A stretch of 64,000 bases of DNA from Symbiodinium natans (Eukaryota > Sar > Dinophyceae > Suessiales > Symbiodiniaceae). Below are positions 34,537 through 44,136 of the stretch, in pieces (position 1 is the stretch's first letter; every line of letters begins with the position of its first letter). The position numbers and the translations under genes are program-made. The notes beneath the pieces were generated by a model. It saw nothing but the letters and a program-made list of their open reading frames with translations, was not told the origin of the DNA and searched no databases. The stretch is from assembly GCA_905221605.1 (NCBI GenBank), contig CAJNDS010002412.1, positions 1,877,386 through 1,941,385 of the forward strand, in the 5' to 3' direction.

Positions 34537-35538
34537 GTCAGGCTCAGCAGGGCGCGGGTGGGCTATGTACAAGCGCCCCAGATCCTACTGCCAGGTACGT
34601 GTTTTGCACACATGAAGTATAGGACTCCGACCACTAGAGTATACAGATTGATGGTGTGCCTTTGGCCTTCTACCCTGACTTCTCATCTCTTGTTTTTTCG
34701 TTTTTTGAGGGGGGGGGGGGGGGGGGGGGTGATTCAACCACGAGGGTACCTATTCATCTCTTTGTGTACAGATGTTCTCAGCACTGGTTGCTATGAAACA
34801 GCTCTTGGAGCGGCTTAGGGCGGTTCTTCGTAGGCCTGGTACTTTGGGGGGCCTCGGGCTCTCTGAACTTGCCAATGGGTTGGGGGTCCTTCTTATAAGG
34901 AGATCCTACTCTTTGGGGGGTCTTTCTTATAGGGGTCCCTAAACCCTAAACCCTAAACCCTAAACCCTAAACCCTCCTAAGCAACCAAATCTTTCAAGAG
35001 CGGCCCCTTCAGCCAAAGCTGCGGCGTCCGGCTTAGCGAATTCGGCTTTCGGGCTTCGGCAAAATGAGTACAGATGTTTGGGGGTTTCCGAAGATAGGGG
35101 TGCCCTTTTTTTTTTTTTTTGGGGGGGGGGGGGGTGGAAATACCCATATGGGGTTTAAGATACGGGGCCCCGAATATAGACGCTCGCAAGGACCAGAGAA
35201 GTGCCACCGTGAATGAGCGCCGGTAGGATACCTCAAAAATCAAAACCCAAAGCCCACAAGCTGAATTTAATTTGGGGTAGGTTCCTGCTCCTAACCTAAA
35301 CCCGGCACCCTAAACCCTAAACCCTAAACCCTAAACCCTAAACCCTAAACCCTAAACCCTAAACCCTAAGCCCTAAACCCTAAAACCCTAACACTCTAAA
35401 CCAGCCATCGTTGGCCACAAGAAACCTCACCCAGTTGATGACCGGCTACTGCGAGCCTTTGCGGTGCAGGGGAGGATGGAAGCCGAGGGTAGGCTTAAGA
35501 GTTTAGGGTTTAGGGTTTAGGGTTTAGGGTTTAGGGTT
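34537..35538. other. Upstream region between the epimerase gene and the retrotransposon
   Basis: It holds a long G run (about 34707-34730), a second T/G homopolymer block (about 35107-35135) and CCCTAAA arrays at about 34936-34975 and 35308-35400. No convincing exon is seen. The gene's promoter may lie here, but no recognisable promoter motif was found. Confidence 0.35.
35308..35400. repeat. CCCTAAA array upstream of the retrotransposon
   Basis: About 13 units with minor variants near the right end. Confidence 0.88.
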
Positions 35539-35636
35539 GGGATGTTCCCCCTTATACTAGCAGTCCTTAATCGGGATTGTCGTAGGGTGTACTATAATAC
35601 CTGCTAATAGGACTGTTAGCATAAGAGGGAACATCC
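35539..35636. mobile_element. MITE-like inverted-repeat element (about 98 bp)
   Basis: GGATGTTCCCCCTTATACTA at the left end pairs with the reverse complement of TAGCATAAGAGGGAACATCC at the right end, and AGTCCT/AGGACT pairs further in. The whole element can fold into a near-complete hairpin. It abuts a TTTAGGG array on its left. There is no coding capacity. Confidence 0.7.
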
Positions 35637-35867
35637 AAAGTTTAGGGTTTGTAGGGTTTGGTTTTTGGGGTCCGGGGCTTCGGATGCTTCAGAAGGCCTG
35701 CCAGATTTCCACAGAAACCCTAAACCCTAAACCCTAAACCCTAAACCCTAAACCCTGCCAGGGCTCCCCGACCCTCGGCCGGCTGCAGGGCGTGCTGCGC
35801 TCGAAGTGCCGAGGCCTCCGTGGAAATCCAAAATCGGGTGTATTGAGGGAGGCCGGGTTCAGGGTTA

Positions 35868-35872
35868 GGGTT
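35868..35872. repeat. Target-site duplication, left copy (GGGTT)
   Basis: The five bases GGGTT just before the 5' LTR are repeated just after the 3' LTR at 44472-44476. A 5-bp duplication is typical of LTR-element integration. Confidence 0.75.
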
Positions 35873-36207
35873 TGTCTCGGATCCTGCACAAGGATGACAC
35901 GCACACTCAAGAAGTGTACAAGATGACACGCACACTCGAGAAGTGTACAAGATGACACGCACACTCGAGAAGTGTACCGCCATTCGACATGGCTCAAGTG
36001 CGACAAAAGATCGCCGATGGTGTGGGTTTTTGAGGGAAGGATTGGGGTTGAGGTTCGTCCATGCTTGTAGTGCATGTAAGCTATGCAATCTACTTACGAC
36101 CCTCTTGATGACGTACCTATTCAGTTTCGTAGATCTCCTGCTCCTAGTCATTATTCGTTGGTTCCCACTACCCCTTCTACCAACCCTCAAGCTCATAACC
36201 TCCAAGA
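35873..36207 (+). repeat. 5' LTR
   Basis: It starts TGTCTCGGATCC and ends CTCCAAGA, and is matched by the 3' LTR. It contains three tandem copies of a 29-bp unit built on GATGACACGCACACTCGAGA (about 35892-35979). A CTCAAG-containing stretch at 35977-35998 vaguely resembles the dinoflagellate spliced leader. Its last 125 bases are open in the polyprotein frame. Confidence 0.92.
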
Positions 36208-39200
36208 GGTTATGAGCCCAAGGGCTCCCAGCACCACTCCGCATCAACAAGCAGCAGCAGCAGCATTAGCTTCAGCAGAGCTGCAGCAATCCCCTGTCGT
36301 GACCTTCAGGCAGATGACCCAGATCCAGATGCCGGCAGATGCACTGAGATCCTTCGCAACTAGCATCTCCGACGACATTTCTTTTGCAGCTGACATCCAG
36401 GCGGCTATGATTGAATTGTCCTCCAGGGTGCAGTATCGGACCGAAGTGCTTGCTACAGCTTTGGAGAATGTTGGTCAGACAGTCAACGGCGTGCAGGAGG
36501 GCTATGGAAACATGGTCCGTGGTATGGAGAAGCTTCATGCCGACCTGCAGAGACAGCAAGAAGTCATCCAAGGCTTGGTGGATGCCAAAGCTAGAGGTGA
36601 TATGGAAGTGCGCGCAACAATGGAACAGATGAGGAATGAGGTGAAGCAGAGCTTGGAAATGCAAGTCCAGGATCACGCAAGTCACCAGCGGGAGTTGAAT
36701 GGATTCCTGCAACGGGAGGCAGCCATGAGTGCCAAGATGGAAATGCTTGAAGCACAGGTTGCCAAACTTCGGGACCTCATGAAAGCCCAGGACGTCAGAT
36801 TGAACTGCCAGGCGGAAGCCCTGCAGCAGACCATAGCTGGGCAGACTGGGGCGTCGCGTTCAGCCACGGGTGATATGCTAGTGGAAGAACTTCGGGCTCG
36901 GGTGGACAGCTTGAGCAATCAGACAAGTCATGTGGCAGAGGCCGCAGAGACCTTGCTAGCCAGGGTGGCCATGATCGAAGAAGATTCTTGGAAGGAGGCA
37001 GTTCAGGAGGAGTTGGGACAACTGAGGCAAGACATGGAAGTGTTGGTGGAAGGTGCTAACGACCGTGCTGCTCATTTCCCTTTGACCCCGGACGCTTACT
37101 GCCAGGACGCGAGTGGTCAGCCGCAGTTCGACGCCGACGAGGCCGAGAATGAATGGTGGGGTTGGCAGGGCAACAACAGGGAGAAGATGGACAATCACTA
37201 TGCGTGGCGTGAAGACCCGGGGTGCCAGAATCCTTGGGGACTCACGCCGCCGCCGGGGCTGGTGTGTGAGGAAGTTGGCCATCCTGGCCGGCAAACTCCT
37301 ACGTTCCCGGGGCTGGTGCGCGGAGAAGATGGCCAATATGGTCAGAATGCGCCTACAGACTCGGGGATGGTGCGCGGGGAAGATGGCCAGCATGGTCATA
37401 GTGCGCCAGCAGGCGCGGGGCTGGTGCGCGGGGAAGATGGACAGCATGGTCAGAGTGCGCTTTCAGGCTCGGGGCTGGTGCGTGGAGAAGAAGGCCATGT
37501 TGGTCCGGCTGCGCCAACGTCGCCGGGGCTGGTGCGTGGAGGACGTGAGACGAGCGAGAAATCTAGACAAGAGGATCGCATGGAAACCGACAAGGAGCAG
37601 TGGAAGGTGCTGACGGACATCCCAAACTTTGACTTCTCAGGCAAAACTCCGTGGGAGCTGGGAATGTCTTATTCCACTTGGAAACGTCAACTGTGTACGG
37701 TTGCGGGAACAGCGTCTGGGAAGTTCCAATCCTTTGTGGAAGCTTGTGTGGCCGAAGCAGAGATGAGATACCAGTGCAAAGCTCAGGACCGGGAGATGCC
37801 CGCCCTGGGCTCCTACAGCCGTTACCCTTCGGGATATGCAGGACGACTTGTAGTGCAATTGCTAAGAGTGCTCCCAGAGAGGATCACTGCCCCAGCTATG
37901 GAGATGACAAGTTCAGCCAATGAGATCCACCCCGTGCAGATCTTGGAGGAGTTAAGTGGCCAGGTGCAACCAGGAGGTTGCTCAGAGCAAACGAGCTTGA
38001 CCAAGTTCATACGCTCTCTTGAGCCGGCTGGTTCAGCAACCGAGGCGGTTCAGGTGCTACGCCGGTGGAAACTGGCTCGCTCCAGGATCCAGAGCCTGGG
38101 GTTGCCGGAAGCGGCGCCATTTGAGCTGCTCAAAGGTCTCCAAACCCTTATTGCCAGGCTAGAAAAGAAGCATGATTCACTGAGGACAAGGATGTCTCTT
38201 TGCAGATTGGACACGTCGATACAGCTGGGAAAGGCTCAGGGTGTCGAACTCATGCTGGAGAATATCGAGAAAGAACTCCGATTGTTGTCGGCGGACGAGT
38301 ACTCGAAGAGCAACACCTCAGGCGAGCATGAGATCAGCTTGGCGAACAAAGGTAAAGGAAAGGGATTCAAAGGCAAGGGCAAGGATGGAACCAAAGGGGT
38401 CAAGGGCCAAGAGGACAAGAAGAAGATACCGTGTCCGTTCCTACAGAAGGGCAGCTGTTCCTTCGGAGATCGCTGTTACTACAAGCATCCTGACGCATCG
38501 CATCAACCTCCGCCTACGAATCCCAAGACAGATGCTCAGAGGAAGAAAATTCCGTGTCGGAACCACAAGAAGGGCACGTGCAAATTTGGGGACAAGTGTC
38601 GATATCTTCATGAGGATGCAGCTACAGCCAAAGCAGCAGCCAAAGCCAGTGGAACCCTGATGGGAGTGGAGAAGGGAGCAGCAGCAAAAGCTAAAGCTTC
38701 AGCCGCAGTTCCCAAGGCCTCGTCGGTGGTGTTGGCCAGCGTGTGCAAGATGGCTCGCTCAGATCTTCTAGAGGATGAGAATTCTCCATCGAGCTCCGAT
38801 TCAGAGATGACTCATATCAGCGAGGCTGCGTCAGATGAATCCACAGCAAGCTATGCGCGACAGAGCCAGGATGAGTTCTCAGAGGAGGAATTTCTTGACA
38901 CAGGTCCTCAGAGAAATCCCTTGTGGAGGCTTCACATGAGGCCGGACGAGTTCTTGGAGTGGCAGAGAGGACATATCATGTCGGCGCCGAGGGATTTCCA
39001 GATGGTAACAGACGGCCTGGACGTAGCGGTGGGGGTAATGGTCAACGTTGCTCACTTGGACCAAGGACTCCCAGCATATAACATTCCAATTGATGAAGAA
39101 CAAGAGATAGTGTCGGTGCATGACGTGTTGATCATGTGTGAGGACAATGTTGCAAGGCCCGGAGTCATTGCATGGCTGTTAGATCTTGGCCCCTCGCGAA

Positions 39201-42200
39201 ATGAACTTTTCTTGGCTGCGATTGAGAGCCCTCGTCCTCCGAAAGTACGCCAATCCAGAGCGACAGGATCCCAGGATCCGTTGCCCGCAGAACACATGAG
39301 GCCCCAATCCGGGGATCCTTATTCCGAGGACCTTTTGAGAATGAGCATAGTGGACATCTTGGAGCAGGTAGACTTCAAGGAGGGAGCCGCATACTTTGAT
39401 TCTCTGGGTGTTGAGATTGTTCACGATTTGGTGTACTTGGAGGTGGAACATTTCCATGGAATCCCGGAGCTTGCGAGGATCAGACTATTGGAGCTGAGGG
39501 GAGCTTTGATGGGAAGTGGTTCTTCGCAAGGGTCGCAAGCCAGAAAGGCCCAGGCCATGACAGGAGATGGAGACGTGGGGGTGTTGCTAGACTCTGGAGC
39601 CAATGAGATAGTCAGAACTGCGCCCGACCCTAAACCCCATAGATCGAGACCATCTCCTCTACAACTTGCTGACGGGCAAAGCGTGCAGGCGTGGAGGACC
39701 AGGGAAGGTGAGATATACATCCAGACAGAGTCAGGAAGATCTACCCTGTGCGGCCTGTGCAAGTTGGTAGACATCGGGGCGACCTTCACATGGTCGCCGA
39801 AGGGGGCTGCCTTGAAGCTACCTCCGGAAGTGGGAGATCATTGGGTCTCTTTGGGTGTTCGAAATGGGTTGCCCTATTTGCCATGGGAACATTACAGAAT
39901 CCTAAGGCCCATGTTGACGAGGCAGTGGAAATCGAGATGCTCGCAGGCCACAGTGCAGGTGAACTCAGACTCCGAGCCAGTCATAGCGACTCAGGAGGAG
40001 AGTCAAATCATCGAATGGGATGAGATGGGAAGGGCAACTATGGCTCAGGAGGAGGCGGTGGCTCACAGAGCTGTGGACGCCAAAGATGGAGAAGAGTTTG
40101 CTAAGGCCCTAATGGGGAAGGAGAATCTCACGTATGTGGACATTGCCGATGTGGTAGCGAGAGCAAGATTGCCGTGCGCCAGGACTAATAGAATGAACAA
40201 GATCCAGAACGCTGGCAAGCAGGTGAACCTATGGGTGTTTGGGGCATGGAGTGTTGGCGGTTTGCGAGGAGTAACATCGATCACCAAGGAGAGACCCTGG
40301 CTCACAAAGATCTTGACGAAATTCATTTCTTCTCAAACGTCGGTGCCATTCCTATCATTTGTCGTGTCGCAGGACGTGGTGTTTAAACCACACCAAGATC
40401 CGAACGACGCTGCCTTTGACAATGTGGTAATCGGATTTTCAGAACACAAAGGAGGAGAAGTGTGGATCGAGGCAGACGATGAGTCCAAATTGAAGCCGGA
40501 AGAGATTGCTTGGAGAATGGTGAAAGCTGGTGGGGAGCCCCTGGCCGGAACACTTCAGCCTACAAGCGGAGGAAAAGTAGTCAGATTCAATGGCCGGAAG
40601 TATCACGGCACAGAGCCGTATGAAGGAAGTCGGAAAGTTCTTGTGGCTTATGTTCCTCGAGGCTGGAAAAATCTTGATGAGAAGGACCAAGCGGCCCTCA
40701 AGGATTTGGGCTTCAAAGCACCAGCAGACAATGCAACACCAGCAGACCACATGCCGCAAGCAGCAGCAAGCCATACGATGAGCAACGCCACTCCACCGAA
40801 CAACGACCCGAATGAACCCTTAGTGCACCCTATTTCTACTACTTCTGGGGAAGTTCAGGGATCAGTCCAGGCGTCAGAACAGGAAAGCTTATGCTTGGAT
40901 GGCGGGGGCCAGGACTATGATATGGGGATTGAGGTTGAGTTCGGGGAAGAAGAGAGTTTATGCCATGCTGCACCAGCGGCGCCCGAGGGAAGACTCGCTT
41001 CCGAGGCTTTTGATGAGGTGCCGGATCTAGAGCTCCCAGACTCATCTTTTGTGACGCTCGAGAGGGAGACAGAGGACGATGAGGCTGCCAGGCGGAAGAC
41101 TTTTCAGGAACTGGCGGCACAAGGGCTCCGTCATCCTCATAGACGGGTCAAACCGGCAGACATAGCTTTGGGATCTTTAGCAATTGATATTGCCGGACCT
41201 TACAAGGAGAGCTTTGGCGGTTACAAGTATTTTGTAGTGGGCATTTTTACTTTCCAAGTTGAGGGTATGGGCTTGGCTTTTGCAGTTCCCGCTACAAACC
41301 GGAAAGTGGAAACAATATTGGGGGCTACAGAGATCATCCTTGCTCAACTGTCGGCTATCACGGGGACAAAGGACAGCGTGGTGAGACTACACAGCGACAA
41401 CGGTCTTGAGCTGGTCACGAGTCGTTTCAATGAGGCAATCAACAAGAAAGGAATTTTTAGAACAACGACGGTGCCATATAACCCCTCATCAAATGGGAGA
41501 GCTGAGAGGCAAGTTCAGGCCCTGAAACGAGGAGCGCTTCAATTCTTGATAGAAGGCGGATTGGAGCGAAAATTTTGGCCGTTTTGCGTCATGGAGGCTG
41601 CAGCTTGCCAGAGAGCTATTGCCTTGGGAATGAGGGTTCCAAAGTTGGTTCCTGGGGACACCGTGGCGATTAAACTGGATCATGTTGAGGCCTTTGAACC
41701 GCGCGCGGAGCGAGCAGTGTTTTTGTCCCGGAATGCTTCTATGTCGAAAGGGGCGTTTGTGCTGGTGACTCGCAATGGAAGTCACAGATTGATGAGGGTA
41801 CGGGCGCCTGTGAAGTTGGAAGCCGATGATGAGAAGTGGAGGGTGGCTAGCCTGGATGGAAAGAAGTTCTGGGTGTCATCCAAGGGATCTGTTAAAGAAA
41901 TGGATTCCGAGACCATCGATGAATTGCCTACCATGGAAGAGCGAGCTCACGGACCTGTGGATGGGGACTTGGTTTTTGGGGCACGCTTAGGCGAAGGAGC
42001 CGTGGTGGCAAAAGTGGCGCAATCTAATGAGCCGAAGTCATGCGACAAGTACCACGTGGAGACCTTTGAGGAGGAGGCTGATGCAGAAGAACAAGAAAGG
42101 ATTTTAAATGTTTTGGCTAAGCAAAAGGCTGGAGCTGAAACAGTCAGCGCCAAGGTGTTCACAACAGGGTCGGAGGAGGCACAACATCGTTGGTTCTTAG

Positions 42201-43915
42201 CTGCTCAGAAGGAGGTGGCTTCGATGGAGGAGATGGAAGTATGGGATGAGCTCCCGGAAAATCCTTTGGAGCTGCGTGAGCACTTAGGATTGAAGCAGAC
42301 AGACGAAATCCCCGCGATCCTGCCGATGTCGCTGGTGTGTACGGAGAAGCCGGTGCTGATGCAGCAGGACAAGCATGTGTTACAACAAGGCGCAGCCGTT
42401 GCAGCTGAACAGGCGTCTGCAGCGATTCTGGAGAGAGTCAGGCTGGTGGTGTGTGGCAACTATGAAGACACATCTGGCATAGATACATCTGCTTACGCGT
42501 CGTCGAATGTGGATGTGAACTGCTTGAGGGTGATGTATTCGGAGTTGGCCAATCATCAAGAATGGGAGGGAATGGGATTCGACGTGAGTCATGCGTTCCT
42601 ATACTCGGATCTTAAATCCAAAAACACCATCTTAATGCGACCTCCGAAGATTCTTCAAACGCTGGGGCTGATCAAGCGGGGACGGCTTCTTCGTGCGAAA
42701 AAGGGCATTTACGGACTTAGGTCGAGTCCTGTGTCTTGGGAGTTGGAACGAGACGTCCTGAGTGAAGCCACGTTACCGCCGCTAGCAGAAGACGATTTGC
42801 CTGGTTTGAAGGTCCATGCAGTTTCGGACTATGCTGGAATGTGGGTGATTAGAAGAGAAGACAATCAGGAGATTGTGGCGATTGTCAGCATGTTTGTAGA
42901 TGATGGGCTAGCATTCGGGCTAAGGGAAGCTCTTCTGCGTTTCGGAGAACTGGTGGCCAAGAAGTGGAAGGTGAAGTGGCAAGGCCTGCTATCCAGGACT
43001 CCTTTTGCGGGACACATAACAAGAGGAGCGGTGGAGTTGGAGTTCTCTAAGGAGATCATGTTTGTTGGGACGCAAATCCGCTTGAACCATCGGGGTGTGG
43101 AGATTTCTCAACATTTGTGGTTATTACAAGAGCTTCAGAAGCGTCAGCTGATCCACTTGAGGGGGCAAGAAAGTCTTCCTGTACTTCATGAAGGAGAGCT
43201 TAGAGATGAGCGAGAAGATCGTCAATACACCTCGCGGAAAACTGAGGCACAGAGGGAGTTGGGCAGTTTGCTTTGGCTGGCTACAAAGTCCCGAGGGGAC
43301 ATAGCAGCAGTGATAGGGGCCGCAGCCACTTGCTTGACTAGGGCACCCTCGGAGGCTCTCAGAATTGCTAAAGGGACTTGGCGGTATTTGCGAAACACTT
43401 GTTTCTTGGCGGTGCTTTTCAAGGCTACAACTTCCAGCATCTTGACAGGATATTCCGACGCCAGTTTTGCTCCGGGAGGGAGCAGATCGAGAACAGGAAC
43501 CGTAGTCTCTTGGGGAGCCAGCCCAATTGCATGGTCCAGCAGGAGGCAAGCACTTACAGCATTCTCGACATGTGAGGCTGAAGTTGAGGGTATGGCCTCA
43601 ACGGTTCAAGACCTGTTGCACGTTCATGCTTTGATTAAGGCTTTGACGGGGCGAGATTTGGGACTTGAGCTCAAAGCGGATAATACATCTGCTGTAACCC
43701 TAGTGACGAGGGAGCGATTTGTTGCTCATGGGTGGCGCACACGCCATTTCGCCCTTCGGGCGTCATGGTTGAGAGACATGACGGCTACAAGAGACATCTT
43801 GGTGGAGCACGCCCCTGGAGCAGGATTGGTGGCAGATCTCTTGACGAAGTCTATTCCAAAGTGTCGTTTACAAATCTTGCGGCCGATGATGGGATTGATA
43901 GACACAAGCATATGA
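36083..43915 (+). CDS. Copia-type gag-pol polyprotein with 2OG-Fe(II) dioxygenase-like insert
   Basis: Up to 2610 residues. The first ATG (36083) lies inside the LTR. Met44 (36212), just past the LTR, is the more natural start. Order by residue: a Gag-like coiled coil (about 118-260); six degenerate repeats built on GLVRGEDGQHGQ (about 391-490); two CCCH zinc fingers, C784-C792-C798-H802 and C825-C833-C839-H843, both CX7CX5CX3H; an aspartic protease with D1170-S-G; an extra domain (about 1345-1540) with H1437-Q-D1439, GGEVWIE at 1457-1463, H1508 and R1517; integrase D1702/D1772/E1808 with 35 residues between the last two; reverse transcriptase D2167 and FVDD (D2273/D2274); RNase H D2459/E2498/D2533. 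The polyprotein should make virus-like particles, copy RNA into DNA and integrate it. The extra domain resembles 2-oxoglutarate dioxygenases and is unusual for Copia elements. Confidence 0.93.
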   Translation: MQSTYDPLDDVPIQFRRSPAPSHYSLVPTTPSTNPQAHNLQEVMSPRAPSTTPHQQAAAAALASAELQQSPVVTFRQMTQIQMPADALRSFATSISDDISFAADIQAAMIELSSRVQYRTEVLATALENVGQTVNGVQEGYGNMVRGMEKLHADLQRQQEVIQGLVDAKARGDMEVRATMEQMRNEVKQSLEMQVQDHASHQRELNGFLQREAAMSAKMEMLEAQVAKLRDLMKAQDVRLNCQAEALQQTIAGQTGASRSATGDMLVEELRARVDSLSNQTSHVAEAAETLLARVAMIEEDSWKEAVQEELGQLRQDMEVLVEGANDRAAHFPLTPDAYCQDASGQPQFDADEAENEWWGWQGNNREKMDNHYAWREDPGCQNPWGLTPPPGLVCEEVGHPGRQTPTFPGLVRGEDGQYGQNAPTDSGMVRGEDGQHGHSAPAGAGLVRGEDGQHGQSALSGSGLVRGEEGHVGPAAPTSPGLVRGGRETSEKSRQEDRMETDKEQWKVLTDIPNFDFSGKTPWELGMSYSTWKRQLCTVAGTASGKFQSFVEACVAEAEMRYQCKAQDREMPALGSYSRYPSGYAGRLVVQLLRVLPERITAPAMEMTSSANEIHPVQILEELSGQVQPGGCSEQTSLTKFIRSLEPAGSATEAVQVLRRWKLARSRIQSLGLPEAAPFELLKGLQTLIARLEKKHDSLRTRMSLCRLDTSIQLGKAQGVELMLENIEKELRLLSADEYSKSNTSGEHEISLANKGKGKGFKGKGKDGTKGVKGQEDKKKIPCPFLQKGSCSFGDRCYYKHPDASHQPPPTNPKTDAQRKKIPCRNHKKGTCKFGDKCRYLHEDAATAKAAAKASGTLMGVEKGAAAKAKASAAVPKASSVVLASVCKMARSDLLEDENSPSSSDSEMTHISEAASDESTASYARQSQDEFSEEEFLDTGPQRNPLWRLHMRPDEFLEWQRGHIMSAPRDFQMVTDGLDVAVGVMVNVAHLDQGLPAYNIPIDEEQEIVSVHDVLIMCEDNVARPGVIAWLLDLGPSRNELFLAAIESPRPPKVRQSRATGSQDPLPAEHMRPQSGDPYSEDLLRMSIVDILEQVDFKEGAAYFDSLGVEIVHDLVYLEVEHFHGIPELARIRLLELRGALMGSGSSQGSQARKAQAMTGDGDVGVLLDSGANEIVRTAPDPKPHRSRPSPLQLADGQSVQAWRTREGEIYIQTESGRSTLCGLCKLVDIGATFTWSPKGAALKLPPEVGDHWVSLGVRNGLPYLPWEHYRILRPMLTRQWKSRCSQATVQVNSDSEPVIATQEESQIIEWDEMGRATMAQEEAVAHRAVDAKDGEEFAKALMGKENLTYVDIADVVARARLPCARTNRMNKIQNAGKQVNLWVFGAWSVGGLRGVTSITKERPWLTKILTKFISSQTSVPFLSFVVSQDVVFKPHQDPNDAAFDNVVIGFSEHKGGEVWIEADDESKLKPEEIAWRMVKAGGEPLAGTLQPTSGGKVVRFNGRKYHGTEPYEGSRKVLVAYVPRGWKNLDEKDQAALKDLGFKAPADNATPADHMPQAAASHTMSNATPPNNDPNEPLVHPISTTSGEVQGSVQASEQESLCLDGGGQDYDMGIEVEFGEEESLCHAAPAAPEGRLASEAFDEVPDLELPDSSFVTLERETEDDEAARRKTFQELAAQGLRHPHRRVKPADIALGSLAIDIAGPYKESFGGYKYFVVGIFTFQVEGMGLAFAVPATNRKVETILGATEIILAQLSAITGTKDSVVRLHSDNGLELVTSRFNEAINKKGIFRTTTVPYNPSSNGRAERQVQALKRGALQFLIEGGLERKFWPFCVMEAAACQRAIALGMRVPKLVPGDTVAIKLDHVEAFEPRAERAVFLSRNASMSKGAFVLVTRNGSHRLMRVRAPVKLEADDEKWRVASLDGKKFWVSSKGSVKEMDSETIDELPTMEERAHGPVDGDLVFGARLGEGAVVAKVAQSNEPKSCDKYHVETFEEEADAEEQERILNVLAKQKAGAETVSAKVFTTGSEEAQHRWFLAAQKEVASMEEMEVWDELPENPLELREHLGLKQTDEIPAILPMSLVCTEKPVLMQQDKHVLQQGAAVAAEQASAAILERVRLVVCGNYEDTSGIDTSAYASSNVDVNCLRVMYSELANHQEWEGMGFDVSHAFLYSDLKSKNTILMRPPKILQTLGLIKRGRLLRAKKGIYGLRSSPVSWELERDVLSEATLPPLAEDDLPGLKVHAVSDYAGMWVIRREDNQEIVAIVSMFVDDGLAFGLREALLRFGELVAKKWKVKWQGLLSRTPFAGHITRGAVELEFSKEIMFVGTQIRLNHRGVEISQHLWLLQELQKRQLIHLRGQESLPVLHEGELRDEREDRQYTSRKTEAQRELGSLLWLATKSRGDIAAVIGAAATCLTRAPSEALRIAKGTWRYLRNTCFLAVLFKATTSSILTGYSDASFAPGGSRSRTGTVVSWGASPIAWSSRRQALTAFSTCEAEVEGMASTVQDLLHVHALIKALTGRDLGLELKADNTSAVTLVTRERFVAHGWRTRHFALRASWLRDMTATRDILVEHAPGAGLVADLLTKSIPKCRLQILRPMMGLIDTSI
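36208..36220 (+). promoter_or_regulatory. Putative primer-binding site, tRNA-iMet anticodon-arm type
   Basis: GGTTATGAGCCCA directly follows the 5' LTR. It is complementary to an initiator-type anticodon arm with the loop CUCAUAA between G/C stem bases. Drosophila copia primes from an internal fragment of initiator tRNA-Met with a very similar site. The ATG at 36212 within it is in frame with the polyprotein. Confidence 0.6.
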
Positions 43916-44127
43916 TTATGAACCTGGCGGAGACTGGGACAGGGAAGGATGGCGAGGCAAACGCAGGCTGACCGTCGAGCATATTCGTGGGAAGCGTGGA
44001 ATTGTCCTCAATTAAGGCTTTTGATAAGTCCTCTGCCGAAGGAATAGTCCAGCAGGGGCAACGCGCATGTTTTTGATGTGCAATCCGAAGGGGAGCGGCA
44101 AAGCTCTCATGCTTTTCGATCTTTGCC

Positions 44128-44136
44128 GAGGAGGAG
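44128..44136 (+). promoter_or_regulatory. Polypurine tract before the 3' LTR
   Basis: GAGGAGGAG lies immediately before TGTCTCGG of the 3' LTR, where the plus-strand DNA primer is expected. Confidence 0.6.
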
